A DNA stretch of 9,793 nt from Clostridiaceae bacterium (GTDB taxonomy: Bacteria; Bacillota; Clostridia; Clostridiales; Clostridiaceae). Made by a program: the position numbers and the translations under genes. Location of the stretch: the NCBI GenBank assembly GCA_003510765.1, contig DOKV01000212.1:1-9793 (forward strand). Direction: 5' to 3'. The notes beneath the pieces were generated by a model, which was not told the DNA's origin, searched no databases, and saw only the letters and a list, made by a program, of their open reading frames with translations. Below are positions 1 to 8,110 of the stretch, piece after piece. Numbering within the stretch: position 1 is the stretch's first letter; every line of letters begins with the position of its first letter.

Positions 1-3000
1 ATCTTCCAGGCCGTGGTGAATCAAACCATCTCAGGTCTGGCTTGTGGTCGAGCCATCCAAGGAAAAATCGCCTTCCTTGGTGGGCCGCTTCATTTCCTAC
101 CAGAACTTCGAAAGCGCTTCATTGAAACCCTTGCATTAAAAGATGAGGAAGTACTGGTCCCTGACCATGCGGAGCTATTCGTAGCTTTGGGGGCGGCCTT
201 AACCTCTGAAGAACACTATGGCCATGACCTGTCCACGTTACTTGAGAGAGCTGGAAAACTAAAAGACGTCTTTCAAAAGGAAGTCCATAGACTGCCAGCG
301 CTTTTCTCTTCAGAAGATGACTTTAAGACCTTTCAATCGCGTCATGAGAAAGCGGCCGCCAAGAGAGTCCCTTTATCCACCTATAAAGGAAAGGCCTTCT
401 TGGGCATTGATTCCGGGTCCACCACCAGTAAACTGGTCCTGGTGGACGAAGATTTAAACATTTTATATACCTCTTACGGCAGCAACAAAGGGGAGCCCTT
501 GGCAGAGATCCTTCAAGTGTTAGCGCACTTACTTCAAGAGCTACCACCGGATGTAACCATTGCAAATACCTGTGTCACAGGATATGGAGAAGGGCTTCTT
601 CAAGCTGCTCTTCACATAGACATTGGCGAAATTGAGACCATTGCCCACTATGAGGCAGCCAATCATTTCCTTCCGGGGGTGGATTTCATTTTAGACATCG
701 GTGGCCAAGATATGAAATGCCTACGCATCAAAGATGGGGCCATCGACTCCATATTGCTCAATGAAGCTTGCTCTTCAGGATGTGGGTCCTTCATCGAAAG
801 TTTTGCAGAATCCCTTGGCACAACGGTGGAAAACTTCGCGCACCAAGCATTGCTGGCCAAAGAACCTGTGGACCTGGGCTCTCGCTGTACCGTGTTCATG
901 AACTCTAGAGTCAAACAAGCCCAAAAAGAGGGTGCTTCGTTAGCTGAAATCAGTGCTGGACTATCTTATTCCGTCATCAAAAATGCCTTGTTTAAAGTGA
1001 TCAAAGCCCGTGATCCTAAAGCCATGGGTGAGAAGATCATCGTCCAAGGAGGCACTTTCTATAACGATAGTGTCCTTCGAGCCTTTGAAAAGATTTCTGA
1101 AAGAGAAGCGGTGAGACCTGACATCGCTGGACTCATGGGCGCCTTTGGCGCGGCAAAAATCGCCAGAGATCGCCATGCGGGCACGCCATCCACCTTCTTG
1201 TCAAGAGAAGCCATGAAGGCCCTTACGCCCAAGAGCACCATGGAGCGCTGTACCCTTTGCAGCAACCACTGTCCTTTGACCCTGACTGTATTTAAAGAAG
1301 GAGAGGCCCCCTATATCACTGGAAACCGATGTGAACGGCCTCTGAAGCTGCCAAAGGAAAAGGAGCCCTTACCAAATCTATATGCCTATAAGCTCAAGAG
1401 AACCTTTTCTTACCACTCTACCTTACAGAAGGAAGAGATTCGGGCTACTGTGGGGATCCCTCGGGTACTCAATCTATTTGAGAACTATCCTTTCTGGGCA
1501 ACCTTTTTTGAAGCTCTTCAAGTGAAGGTGGTTTTATCCCCCAGATCCTCTAAAACCCTTTATGAAAAGGGGATGTCCAGCATTCCTTCGGAGTCTGTAT
1601 GCTATCCTGGAAAGCTGACCCATGGTCACATCACCCATTTGGCTGAAAAAGGCGTGGATTTCATCTTTTATCCGTGTATTCCCTACGAGGAAAAAGAAGA
1701 CCCCGGAGCCAGTAACCATTATAACTGTCCAGTGGTCACCTCCTACCCAGAGGTCATCAAAAACAATATGGATATCTTGGCCCTGAAAAAAATGAAGTTC
1801 CTTTATCCTTTCCTCAACTTAGCGGACCGGAAACATCTCCCCAAAAAACTCCATGAAACCTTTGAGCCACTCCTTTCTGTATCTTTGAAAGAGATTGCCA
1901 TAGCTGTGGAGAAGGCCTACGCTGAAATGGATGTTTATAAAAGAGACCTCCAAGAGAAAGGGGAGGAAACCCTCTCTTATCTAAAAGTAACAGGAAAAAA
2001 AGGCATCGTCTTGGCTGGCCGTCCTTATCACATCGATGAAGAAGTCCATCACGGTATTCCAAACCTCATCTTAGAGCAAGGCATGGCTGTGCTCACAGAA
2101 GACTCCGTGGCCCATCTTGGCAGGCTTGAGCGCCCCTTAAGGGTGGTGGACCAATGGACTTATCACAATAGGCTGTACCGCGCAGCCCAGCTGGTGGCCA
2201 GTGAAGAGTCTTTAGAGCTCATTCAGCTCACAAGCTTTGGTTGTGGACTGGATGCCGTAACCAGCGACCAAGTGGAAGAGATCTTACGGACCAAGAACAA
2301 ACTCTTCACCTTACTGAAAATTGACGAGGGCAATAACCTTGGCGCTGCAAGAATTCGAATACGGTCTTTGAAAGCAACCATGGAAGAGCGTACCCGTCAT
2401 GGCATCTTGGCCACAGATACGCCCTTAACCTATGAAAGGCCCTTGTTTACCAAAGAGATGAAAAAGACCCATACCATCCTTTGTCCCCAAATGTCTCCCA
2501 TCCACTTTAGGTTTGTAGAAGCCCTCTTAAATCATCAAGGCTTCAATGCTGTAGTCCTTCCAGATACGGATATGTCTGCAGTGGATGAAGGGCTGAAGTA
2601 TGTCAATAACGATGCCTGTTATCCCAGTATTTTGGTGGTGGGCCAAATGATCAAAGCGCTGAAAAGTGGCGATTATGATGTCCACAACACTTCTTGCCTC
2701 ATCACCCAAACCGGAGGTGGCTGTAGAGCCACTAATTACGTGGCCTTTCTTCGAAAAGCACTGAAAGACGCTGGATTTCAGCAGGTTCCTGTAATCCCTT
2801 TATCGGTGCAGCGTTTTGAGAAACATCCTGGTATGGCCGTGGGCTTAAATACCTTAAGTGGCGCTTTACAAGCACTGCTCTATGGGGATCTTCTTATGCG
2901 GGTTCTGTATCGCGTGAGGCCTTATGAAACCATCAAGGGTTCAGCCAACAACCTCTATGAGCACATGGCCAAAGAAGTGGAAGAAACCTTGAAAAAACCC

Positions 3001-3723
3001 ACCTTGGCCTCCTTTAAAAAGCAGGTACAGCGCATCGTCACCCTTTTTGATGAACTGGAGATCAAAGACATCCAAAAGCCTAAAGTTGGGCTTGTGGGGG
3101 AAATTCTCGTGAAGTTCCATCCCACAGCCAACAACTCCGTGGTGGACGTAGTGGAAGAAAATGGCTGTGAAGCTGTAATGCCAGACTTGACGGATTTCAT
3201 GCTCTACTGTGCCTACAACAATGTGCAAAAGCAACAAGATCTCCATATGGGCTTGGGGAAAGCTTTGGCTAGTCAAGGTGTCATCAACATCATCGAATCT
3301 GTCCGAAAGACCATGAAAGAGGCCTTAACCGCATCAAAGCGCTTTCACCCACCAGCGTCCATTGAGCATTTGGCAGAGATCACAAAAGATGTGGTGCAAA
3401 TCGGCAACCAAACAGGGGAGGGCTGGTTTCTCACTGGGGAAATGCTGGAGCTCATCGAAGAAGGGGTGGACAACATCATTTGTATGCAACCCTTTGCTTG
3501 TCTGCCCAATCACATCACTGGGAAAGGCGTTATTAAGAAACTGCGAGAAGAACATGAGCACGTGAATATCACTGCCATTGATTATGACCCTGGGGCCAGT
3601 GAAGTGAATCAGTTAAACCGAATTAAGCTGATGATCTCCATTGCCTTCAAAAACATGGAGAAGAAAAACGCGGATTATGCAGCACAGGAAAATGCCTTGA
3701 CATTCATCAAGAGACAGATATAA
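1..3723 (+). CDS. 2-hydroxyacyl-CoA dehydratase activase/dehydratase-like fusion protein (5' partial)
   Basis: The reading frame is open from base 1, so the start codon lies upstream; 1,240 residues remain and relatives are commonly about 1,400. The first residues match the end of a first BadF/HgdC-type ATPase domain (GGPLHFLPELRK, about 76-110). A second ATPase domain follows: phosphate-binding GIDSGSTTSK at 403-432, DIGGQDMK near 695-718, and CSSGC at 769-783, which in HgdC-type activators carries cysteines ligating the [4Fe-4S] cluster between subunits. A cysteine group CTLCSNHC (codons at 1249, 1258, 1270) plus GNRC (1330) suggests a further metal site. The remainder resembles HgdB-like (DUF2229, COG3580/3581) dehydratase modules with conserved SVCYPGKLTHGH and NNDACYPS, ending in DYDPGASEVNQLNRIK. 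Family knowledge: activators use ATP to drive low-potential electron transfer onto dehydratase or double-cubane partners. Here both are fused. The substrate is unknown. It ends with tandem stops, TAA then TAG. Confidence 0.9.
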   Translation: MFQAVVNQTISGLACGRAIQGKIAFLGGPLHFLPELRKRFIETLALKDEEVLVPDHAELFVALGAALTSEEHYGHDLSTLLERAGKLKDVFQKEVHRLPALFSSEDDFKTFQSRHEKAAAKRVPLSTYKGKAFLGIDSGSTTSKLVLVDEDLNILYTSYGSNKGEPLAEILQVLAHLLQELPPDVTIANTCVTGYGEGLLQAALHIDIGEIETIAHYEAANHFLPGVDFILDIGGQDMKCLRIKDGAIDSILLNEACSSGCGSFIESFAESLGTTVENFAHQALLAKEPVDLGSRCTVFMNSRVKQAQKEGASLAEISAGLSYSVIKNALFKVIKARDPKAMGEKIIVQGGTFYNDSVLRAFEKISEREAVRPDIAGLMGAFGAAKIARDRHAGTPSTFLSREAMKALTPKSTMERCTLCSNHCPLTLTVFKEGEAPYITGNRCERPLKLPKEKEPLPNLYAYKLKRTFSYHSTLQKEEIRATVGIPRVLNLFENYPFWATFFEALQVKVVLSPRSSKTLYEKGMSSIPSESVCYPGKLTHGHITHLAEKGVDFIFYPCIPYEEKEDPGASNHYNCPVVTSYPEVIKNNMDILALKKMKFLYPFLNLADRKHLPKKLHETFEPLLSVSLKEIAIAVEKAYAEMDVYKRDLQEKGEETLSYLKVTGKKGIVLAGRPYHIDEEVHHGIPNLILEQGMAVLTEDSVAHLGRLERPLRVVDQWTYHNRLYRAAQLVASEESLELIQLTSFGCGLDAVTSDQVEEILRTKNKLFTLLKIDEGNNLGAARIRIRSLKATMEERTRHGILATDTPLTYERPLFTKEMKKTHTILCPQMSPIHFRFVEALLNHQGFNAVVLPDTDMSAVDEGLKYVNNDACYPSILVVGQMIKALKSGDYDVHNTSCLITQTGGGCRATNYVAFLRKALKDAGFQQVPVIPLSVQRFEKHPGMAVGLNTLSGALQALLYGDLLMRVLYRVRPYETIKGSANNLYEHMAKEVEETLKKPTLASFKKQVQRIVTLFDELEIKDIQKPKVGLVGEILVKFHPTANNSVVDVVEENGCEAVMPDLTDFMLYCAYNNVQKQQDLHMGLGKALASQGVINIIESVRKTMKEALTASKRFHPPASIEHLAEITKDVVQIGNQTGEGWFLTGEMLELIEEGVDNIICMQPFACLPNHITGKGVIKKLREEHEHVNITAIDYDPGASEVNQLNRIKLMISIAFKNMEKKNADYAAQENALTFIKRQI

Positions 3724-3724
3724 T
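3697..3724 (+). promoter_or_regulatory. Consensus sigma-A promoter for the valS leader
   Basis: TTGACA at 3697-3702 and TATAAT at 3719-3724 both match the vegetative consensus exactly, with a 16-bp spacer. The predicted transcription start is about 3731, just ahead of the T-box. The promoter lies inside the last codons of the upstream gene, and that gene's TAA stop falls within the -10 box. No terminator was seen between the upstream gene and the leader, so readthrough from upstream is also possible and would meet the T-box as well. Confidence 0.85.
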
Positions 3725-3730
3725 AGAACT

Positions 3731-3968
3731 ATATTTATAAAGGCATTGAAAAAGAGGAGTATCCATAAGGATGTGTGTAGAGAGGAAAACCCCTAGGCTG
3801 TAAGGTTTCCCATGGGATTTATGGAGAAGGTAGCTTTTGAGCTTCTAGACTGAACTTATAGTAAGTCTGGACGGTTGTTCCCAACCGTTATGTTTTGAGA
3901 GCCCATGTTTGTGGGAATAAAGGTGGTACCGCGAGTCTTCGTCCTTTTTAGGATGAAGACTCTTTTTA
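3731..3968 (+). promoter_or_regulatory. T-box riboswitch (tRNA-Val responsive) upstream of valS
   Basis: This leader senses uncharged tRNA and controls transcription of the synthetase gene. Stem I: AAAAG (3750-3754) pairs with CTTTT (3834-3838), and CCATAA (3763-3768) with TTATGG (3819-3824). Between them lies the specifier loop, with AGTA (3758-3761) facing GAA (3826-3828), the usual loop-E-like pair. The specifier read from this geometry is GTA (valine) at 3830-3832, followed by a purine. The distal part has GGAAA/TTTCC (3784-3788/3806-3810). Further hairpins are AGACT/AGTCT (3847-3851/3864-3868), CGGTTG/CAACCG (3872-3877/3882-3887) and CCCAT/GTGGG (3902-3906/3911-3915). The T-box core GGTGGTACCGCG is at 3922-3933; TGGT (3924-3927) would pair with an ACCA tRNA end, which fits discriminator A73 of tRNA-Val. 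In the antiterminator AAAGG (3919-3923) can pair with CCTTT (3943-3947). Confidence 0.95.
3933..3967 (+). terminator. T-box intrinsic terminator
   Basis: A 12-bp stem, GAGTCTTCGTCC (3933-3944) with GGATGAAGACTC (3951-3962) and one G-U pair, closes a six-base loop and is followed by five T residues. The left arm overlaps the bases needed for the antiterminator, so the two folds exclude each other. Transcription should stop here when tRNA-Val is charged and continue into valS when it is not. Confidence 0.93.
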
Positions 3969-4033
3969 TGGTTTCATGAATATGCTTTTTGTACTTTATG
4001 AACAATGAAAGAGAATGGATTGAGGAGGAGAAT

Positions 4034-6670
4034 ATGGAAAAGAAGAATTTACACACAACCTACAACCCTAAAGATTTTGAAAAGAGAATTTACGAGAATT
4101 GGCTAGAGAAAGACTACTTCACGGCAAAGGTGAATCCAGACAAGAAGCCCTATACCATTGTGATGCCCCCACCAAACATCACAGGAAAGCTACATATGGG
4201 CCATGCCTTGGATTTAACCCTTCAGGACATGCTTATTCGATTCAAAAGAATGCAAGGCTTTGAAACCCTTTGGCTTCCTGGGGCTGACCATGCTTCCATT
4301 GCCACAGAAGTCCGGGTGGAAAACGAGCTGCTCAAAGAAGGGATCCACAAAAAAGAGATTGGACGAGAAGCCTTTCTTGACCATGTCTATGACTGGTCTG
4401 AAGAATATCGCGGAAAAATCCGAGATCAAATCAAAAAGCTAGGTTCTTCCTGTGACTTCACCCGAGAAGCCTTCACCATGGATGACAACTTAAGCCGCGC
4501 TGTGAGAGAAGTGTTTGTAAAGCTGTATCACGATGGCCTTATTTATCGGGGAGATCGCATCACCAACTGGTGCCCCAAGTGTCAAACAGCGCTTTCAGAC
4601 GCAGAAATTGAATACGTAGAGCATCAAGGGAATTTTTGGCACTTTAAGTATCCCTTAACCGATGGTAGTGGCCACTTAACCATAGCCACCACAAGACCTG
4701 AGACGATGCTGGGAGACACAGCAGTGGCTGTGCATCCAGAGGATGAGCGCTTCAAGCATCTGGTGGGCAAAACACTACTCCTTCCTTTGATGAACCGAGA
4801 AATCCCCATCGTGGCCGATGATTATGTGGATCAAGAGTTTGGTACAGGCTGCGTAAAAATTACCCCTGCCCATGATCCCAATGATTTTCATGTGGGTGAA
4901 CGGCACAACTTAAAAGCCATCCGCGTCATGAACGATAAGGGCATCATCAATGAAGAGGGTGGTTCCTACGAAGGCATGGATCGCTATGAAGCCAGAAAGG
5001 CCATCGTGAAAGATATGGAAGCTTTAGGCCTTCTTTTAAAAATTGAGCCCCATACCCATAATGTCAATACCCATGACCGCTGTGGCACTGTCATTGAGCC
5101 CATCATTTCAAAGCAGTGGTATGTAGAAATGAAGCCTCTGGCTGGTCCTGCCATTGATGCTGTTCGATCAAGAAAAACAAATTTTGTCCCAGAGCGTTTT
5201 GAAAAGACCTATTTCCATTGGTTGGAAAATATACAAGACTGGTGTATTTCTCGTCAGCTGTGGTGGGGGCATCGCATTCCAGTTTGGTACTGTGATGAAT
5301 GTCATCATGTCCACGTCATGCAAGATGCACCTACGATTTGTGAGAAATGTCAAAGCACCCAGCTCACAGAGGAAGAGGACGTACTAGATACATGGTTTAG
5401 TTCCGCTCTATGGCCTTTCTCCACCTTGGGATGGCCACAAGAATCCGAGGATCTGAAGTACTTCTATCCCACCTCAACCCTTGTGACAGGCTATGACATC
5501 ATTCCTTTCTGGGTCATGCGCATGATGTTCTCTGGACTCTACAACATGAAAGAAATCCCCTTTGATACAGTGTTCATCCATGGCATTGTCCGAGATGCTC
5601 AAGGAAGAAAAATGAGTAAGTCTTTAGGCAATGGGGTGGATCCACTCGGCACCATCGATGAATATGGTGCCGACGCTTTACGGTTCATGCTCATCACGGG
5701 TAATGCCCCTGGTAGTGACATTCGTTTCTATCCTGAACGGGTGGAAGCGGCGAGAAACTTTGCCAACAAGCTTTGGAATGCCTCTAGATTCGTGCTCATG
5801 AACCTGGATGATGCACTGGTGGAAAAGTATAAAGACAGTACAAATTACAGCCTGGCGGATCGCTGGATTTTATCAAAACTCCATGGCCTGATCAAAGAAG
5901 TAACCGAAAACTTTGAGAAGTTTGAACTAGGCATTGCCTTGGCAAAGGTCTATGACTTCATTTGGAATGAACTGTGCGATTGGTATATCGAACTGATCAA
6001 ACCAGTCTTCTACAATGGTACCGAAGAAGAAAAGGGCGTCAGCTATGGCGTCATTAGACAGGTGCTCATTGCCTCATTAAAGCTACTTCATCCCACCATG
6101 CCGTTCATCACAGAAGAGATTTATTCCTTCTTAAACGATGAAGAAACCATCATGAAGGCTCCATGGCCAGTGGCAGAGGAGCACTTCATTGATGAATCCA
6201 TTGAAGCCTCCATGGGCAGCATCATCGAAGCCATCCGAAGCATTCGAAACCTTCGTCAAGAGATGAATGTACCCAACAAGAGAAAGACCACCTTATCCAT
6301 CTATGCCAATGAAGGGAAAGAAGAGGCCTTTAGATCTTCCGTGGAGTATCTCTTGAAGCTTGCCTATGCAGAAGAAGTCCACTTCCTAAAGGAAGACCCA
6401 AAAGACGATAGCAGCGTCTCACTTGTGACCTCCGCTGGTACCATCTATATTCCACTCTTAGACTTGGTTGACCGAGAAAAAGAGCTGGAAAGGCTAGGGA
6501 AAGAGCAAAAGAAATTACAAGCTGAAATTGACCGCGTACAAAAGAAGCTGCAAAACGAAAAATTCCTCGCCAATGCCAAGGAAGATGTGGTGGAGGAAGA
6601 ACGTGCCAAAGAAAGAAAATATTCCAGTATGCTACAGGCTGTAACAGAGCGCATGCATGCGTTACAGTAG
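4034..6670 (+). CDS. valS: Valine--tRNA ligase (ValRS)
   Basis: Cytoplasmic class Ia synthetase that activates valine with ATP and loads it onto tRNA-Val. The product is 878 residues, the usual length for Bacillota ValRS. The catalytic signatures are HMGH at residues 54-57 inside PPPNITGKLHMGHAL, and KMSKS at 526-530. The CP1 editing domain, which removes mischarged threonine, lies about 185-345 and shows TTRPETMLGDTAV and GTGCVKITPAHDPNDF. Cysteine pairs C180/C183 and C420/C423 with C436/C439 look like zinc-binding knuckles. The anticodon-binding domain follows, and residues from about 808 to the end form the charged coiled-coil arm typical of ValRS. The chosen ATG has AGGAGG at 4023-4028, five bases upstream; an in-frame TTG at 3989 would add 15 residues but has no such site. 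Expression is governed by the T-box leader. Nothing appears missing or broken. Confidence 0.98.
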   Translation: MEKKNLHTTYNPKDFEKRIYENWLEKDYFTAKVNPDKKPYTIVMPPPNITGKLHMGHALDLTLQDMLIRFKRMQGFETLWLPGADHASIATEVRVENELLKEGIHKKEIGREAFLDHVYDWSEEYRGKIRDQIKKLGSSCDFTREAFTMDDNLSRAVREVFVKLYHDGLIYRGDRITNWCPKCQTALSDAEIEYVEHQGNFWHFKYPLTDGSGHLTIATTRPETMLGDTAVAVHPEDERFKHLVGKTLLLPLMNREIPIVADDYVDQEFGTGCVKITPAHDPNDFHVGERHNLKAIRVMNDKGIINEEGGSYEGMDRYEARKAIVKDMEALGLLLKIEPHTHNVNTHDRCGTVIEPIISKQWYVEMKPLAGPAIDAVRSRKTNFVPERFEKTYFHWLENIQDWCISRQLWWGHRIPVWYCDECHHVHVMQDAPTICEKCQSTQLTEEEDVLDTWFSSALWPFSTLGWPQESEDLKYFYPTSTLVTGYDIIPFWVMRMMFSGLYNMKEIPFDTVFIHGIVRDAQGRKMSKSLGNGVDPLGTIDEYGADALRFMLITGNAPGSDIRFYPERVEAARNFANKLWNASRFVLMNLDDALVEKYKDSTNYSLADRWILSKLHGLIKEVTENFEKFELGIALAKVYDFIWNELCDWYIELIKPVFYNGTEEEKGVSYGVIRQVLIASLKLLHPTMPFITEEIYSFLNDEETIMKAPWPVAEEHFIDESIEASMGSIIEAIRSIRNLRQEMNVPNKRKTTLSIYANEGKEEAFRSSVEYLLKLAYAEEVHFLKEDPKDDSSVSLVTSAGTIYIPLLDLVDREKELERLGKEQKKLQAEIDRVQKKLQNEKFLANAKEDVVEEERAKERKYSSMLQAVTERMHALQ

Positions 6671-6687
6671 GCCATTTCATCCCAGAG

Positions 6688-6715
6688 AAAGAGAAGACTT
6701 TTGTCTTCTCTTTTT
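6688..6715 (+). terminator. Intrinsic terminator after valS
   Basis: AAAGAGAAGAC (6688-6698) and GTCTTCTCTTT (6703-6713) form an 11-bp perfect stem with a TTTT loop, running into a T-rich tail. It lies 17 bases after the valS stop and separates valS from folC, so folC is likely transcribed mainly from its own promoter. Stem and tail are both A/T-rich at the ends, so some opposite-strand activity is conceivable, but no minus-strand gene ends here. Confidence 0.85.
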
Positions 6716-6716
6716 C

Positions 6717-6745
6717 TTTCCAATGGAAACCTTAGGCCTTATAAT
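6717..6745 (+). promoter_or_regulatory. Probable sigma-A promoter for folC
   Basis: TATAAT at 6740-6745 is a perfect -10 box. Seventeen bases upstream, TTTCCA at 6717-6722 matches four of six positions of the -35 consensus. The -35 box begins directly after the valS terminator T-tract. The predicted start site is about 6752, leaving an untranslated leader of roughly 30 bases. Confidence 0.65.
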
Positions 6746-6782
6746 GAAAGATAGTAAAACCAAGAAAGATAGGTGACTTTCC

Positions 6783-8090
6783 TTGAACTATGAAGAAACA
6801 CTAAAGGCCTTGCACAGCATCCCACGACAACCAAAAGGGTATACCCTAGAAAGAATGGAAGCTCTTTTGTCCCTTTTAGGACATCCTGAAAAAAAAAGGC
6901 GGTTCATTCATGTGGCAGGAACCAATGGTAAGGGATCTGTATCCAAGCTCTTGGCCACCACATTACAAAAGTCCGGGTATAAAGCAGGACTTTTCACGTC
7001 TCCCTACATCATAGATTTTCGGGAAAGAATCCAAATCAATGAAACGCTCATTGCCAAGGAAGCGGTTTGCCTCCTCTATGAGGAAGTGATGTTAAAAGCC
7101 GCCTTGCTTCCAAGAGCCTTAGGCTTGCCCACAGAGTTTGAGGTGGTCACCGCCATGGCCTTCTTATACTTTGCCCAAAGCACGGTAGACATTGCTGTGA
7201 TGGAAGTGGGCATCGGTGGTCTGTATGATGCCACCAATGTACTCACCCCAATCCTTTCTGTGGTGACGCCCATAAGCTTTGATCATCAGGCCCAGTTGGG
7301 GGACAGTTTATCCGCCATCGCTGCTCATAAAGCAGGGATCATCAAAAAAGGGGTCCCGGTGGTCTGTGCACCCCAAAAGGACGAAGCCCTAAGCATACTC
7401 CAAGAAGTGGCAAAAGAAGTAGAGGCCCCCATGGTTCAGTGCCACAAAGAAGATGTGGTCTTTACTTCCTTCGATGGCAAGAAGCAAAGGGCTTTGTTCA
7501 CCTTGGGCCATCACGAGCCCTGGATGATGTCCTTATCTTTACTTGGGCTTCATCAACTGGACAACGCCCTCACGGCTTTACGGGCTTTAGAGATCCTCAT
7601 GGATAAGGGCTTTGACAAGATCACAAAAACTTGTATCCAAGAAGCTTTTGCGAAAACCACCTGGACAGGGCGTATGGAGATCCTACAGGACCACCCGTTG
7701 TGCATCGTGGATGGGGCGCACAACGAAGATGGGGCTCTTCGCTTAGTGGAGAGCATGAAATTTTATTACCCAAAGGCCCCAGTGTACATTCTTTTAGGGA
7801 TGCTGAAAGACAAGGACGTACAAGCGGTGCTCCGTCCCTTAAAAACCCTGGCTACAAAGTTCTATCTCCACACCCCCAAGGATCCCCGGGCACTAACGGC
7901 AGAAGAGTTAAGTATCCTTCTAGGTTCTGAGACCTCTCATGAGTGCCACCAAGACTTGGCAGAGGCACTGGTAGAAGCTTTGAATACACTTCCAGAAGGA
8001 GGCATTTTGCTTGCTTGTGGGTCCCTTTATAGCATCGGGCCCCTGAAGGAAGCCTTGGCAAAAACACCCCATGAAAAAACCATCTCCTGA
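6783..8090 (+). CDS. folC: Bifunctional folylpolyglutamate synthase / dihydrofolate synthase
   Basis: Cytoplasmic Mur-ligase-family enzyme that uses ATP to add glutamate to folates (and, in many bacteria, to dihydropteroate). The product is 435 residues, normal for FolC. The ATP-binding P-loop AGTNGKGS is at residues 45-52, followed by SPYIIDFRERIQIN (73-86). EVGIGG (141-146) begins the next block, ending DATN (149-152). FDHQAQLGDSL (167-176 region) leads to K183, the position expected for the carbamylated lysine in HKAGIIK. VDGAHN (309-314) starts the C-terminal domain, with LGMLKDKD (338-345). The start is a TTG with AGGTGA at 6771-6776, six bases upstream; the resulting N-terminus MNYEETL fits the family, and the nearby ATG at 6790 is out of frame. 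Two local departures from the usual consensus, GGLYDATN for GGRxDATN and HKAG for EKAG, are visible but key catalytic residues remain. valS-folC adjacency is common in Clostridia. Confidence 0.96.
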   Translation: MNYEETLKALHSIPRQPKGYTLERMEALLSLLGHPEKKRRFIHVAGTNGKGSVSKLLATTLQKSGYKAGLFTSPYIIDFRERIQINETLIAKEAVCLLYEEVMLKAALLPRALGLPTEFEVVTAMAFLYFAQSTVDIAVMEVGIGGLYDATNVLTPILSVVTPISFDHQAQLGDSLSAIAAHKAGIIKKGVPVVCAPQKDEALSILQEVAKEVEAPMVQCHKEDVVFTSFDGKKQRALFTLGHHEPWMMSLSLLGLHQLDNALTALRALEILMDKGFDKITKTCIQEAFAKTTWTGRMEILQDHPLCIVDGAHNEDGALRLVESMKFYYPKAPVYILLGMLKDKDVQAVLRPLKTLATKFYLHTPKDPRALTAEELSILLGSETSHECHQDLAEALVEALNTLPEGGILLACGSLYSIGPLKEALAKTPHEKTIS

Positions 8091-8110
8091 ACCCTCAGGA
8101 GATGGTTTTT
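8075..8110. terminator. Bidirectional terminator shared by folC and the DUF4364-like gene
   Basis: A perfect 16-bp inverted repeat has arms at 8075-8090 and 8095-8110 around an ACCC loop. The arms begin with A runs and end with T runs, so on either strand the hairpin is followed by U residues. The folC TGA (8088-8090) is the tip of the left arm. The minus-strand gene's TAA (8111-8109) starts in the outer end of the right arm. The two convergent genes are therefore separated only by this element. Confidence 0.93.

Noticed and set aside
3736..3741. TATAAA as a second -10 box before the valS leader
   Set aside because: The matching -35 position has no good hexamer, and the perfect promoter at 3697-3724 explains the start better; A/T-rich sequence gives such matches by chance.
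3989..4033. Upstream in-frame TTG that would lengthen ValRS by 15 residues
   Set aside because: It has no ribosome binding site and lies just after the T-box terminator, whereas the ATG at 4034 has AGGAGG at proper spacing and gives the normal N-terminus.
7631..7930. A 99-codon plus-strand frame inside folC
   Set aside because: It lies entirely within the well-conserved FolC C-terminal domain in another frame, with a proline/glycine/arginine-rich product typical of shadow frames.
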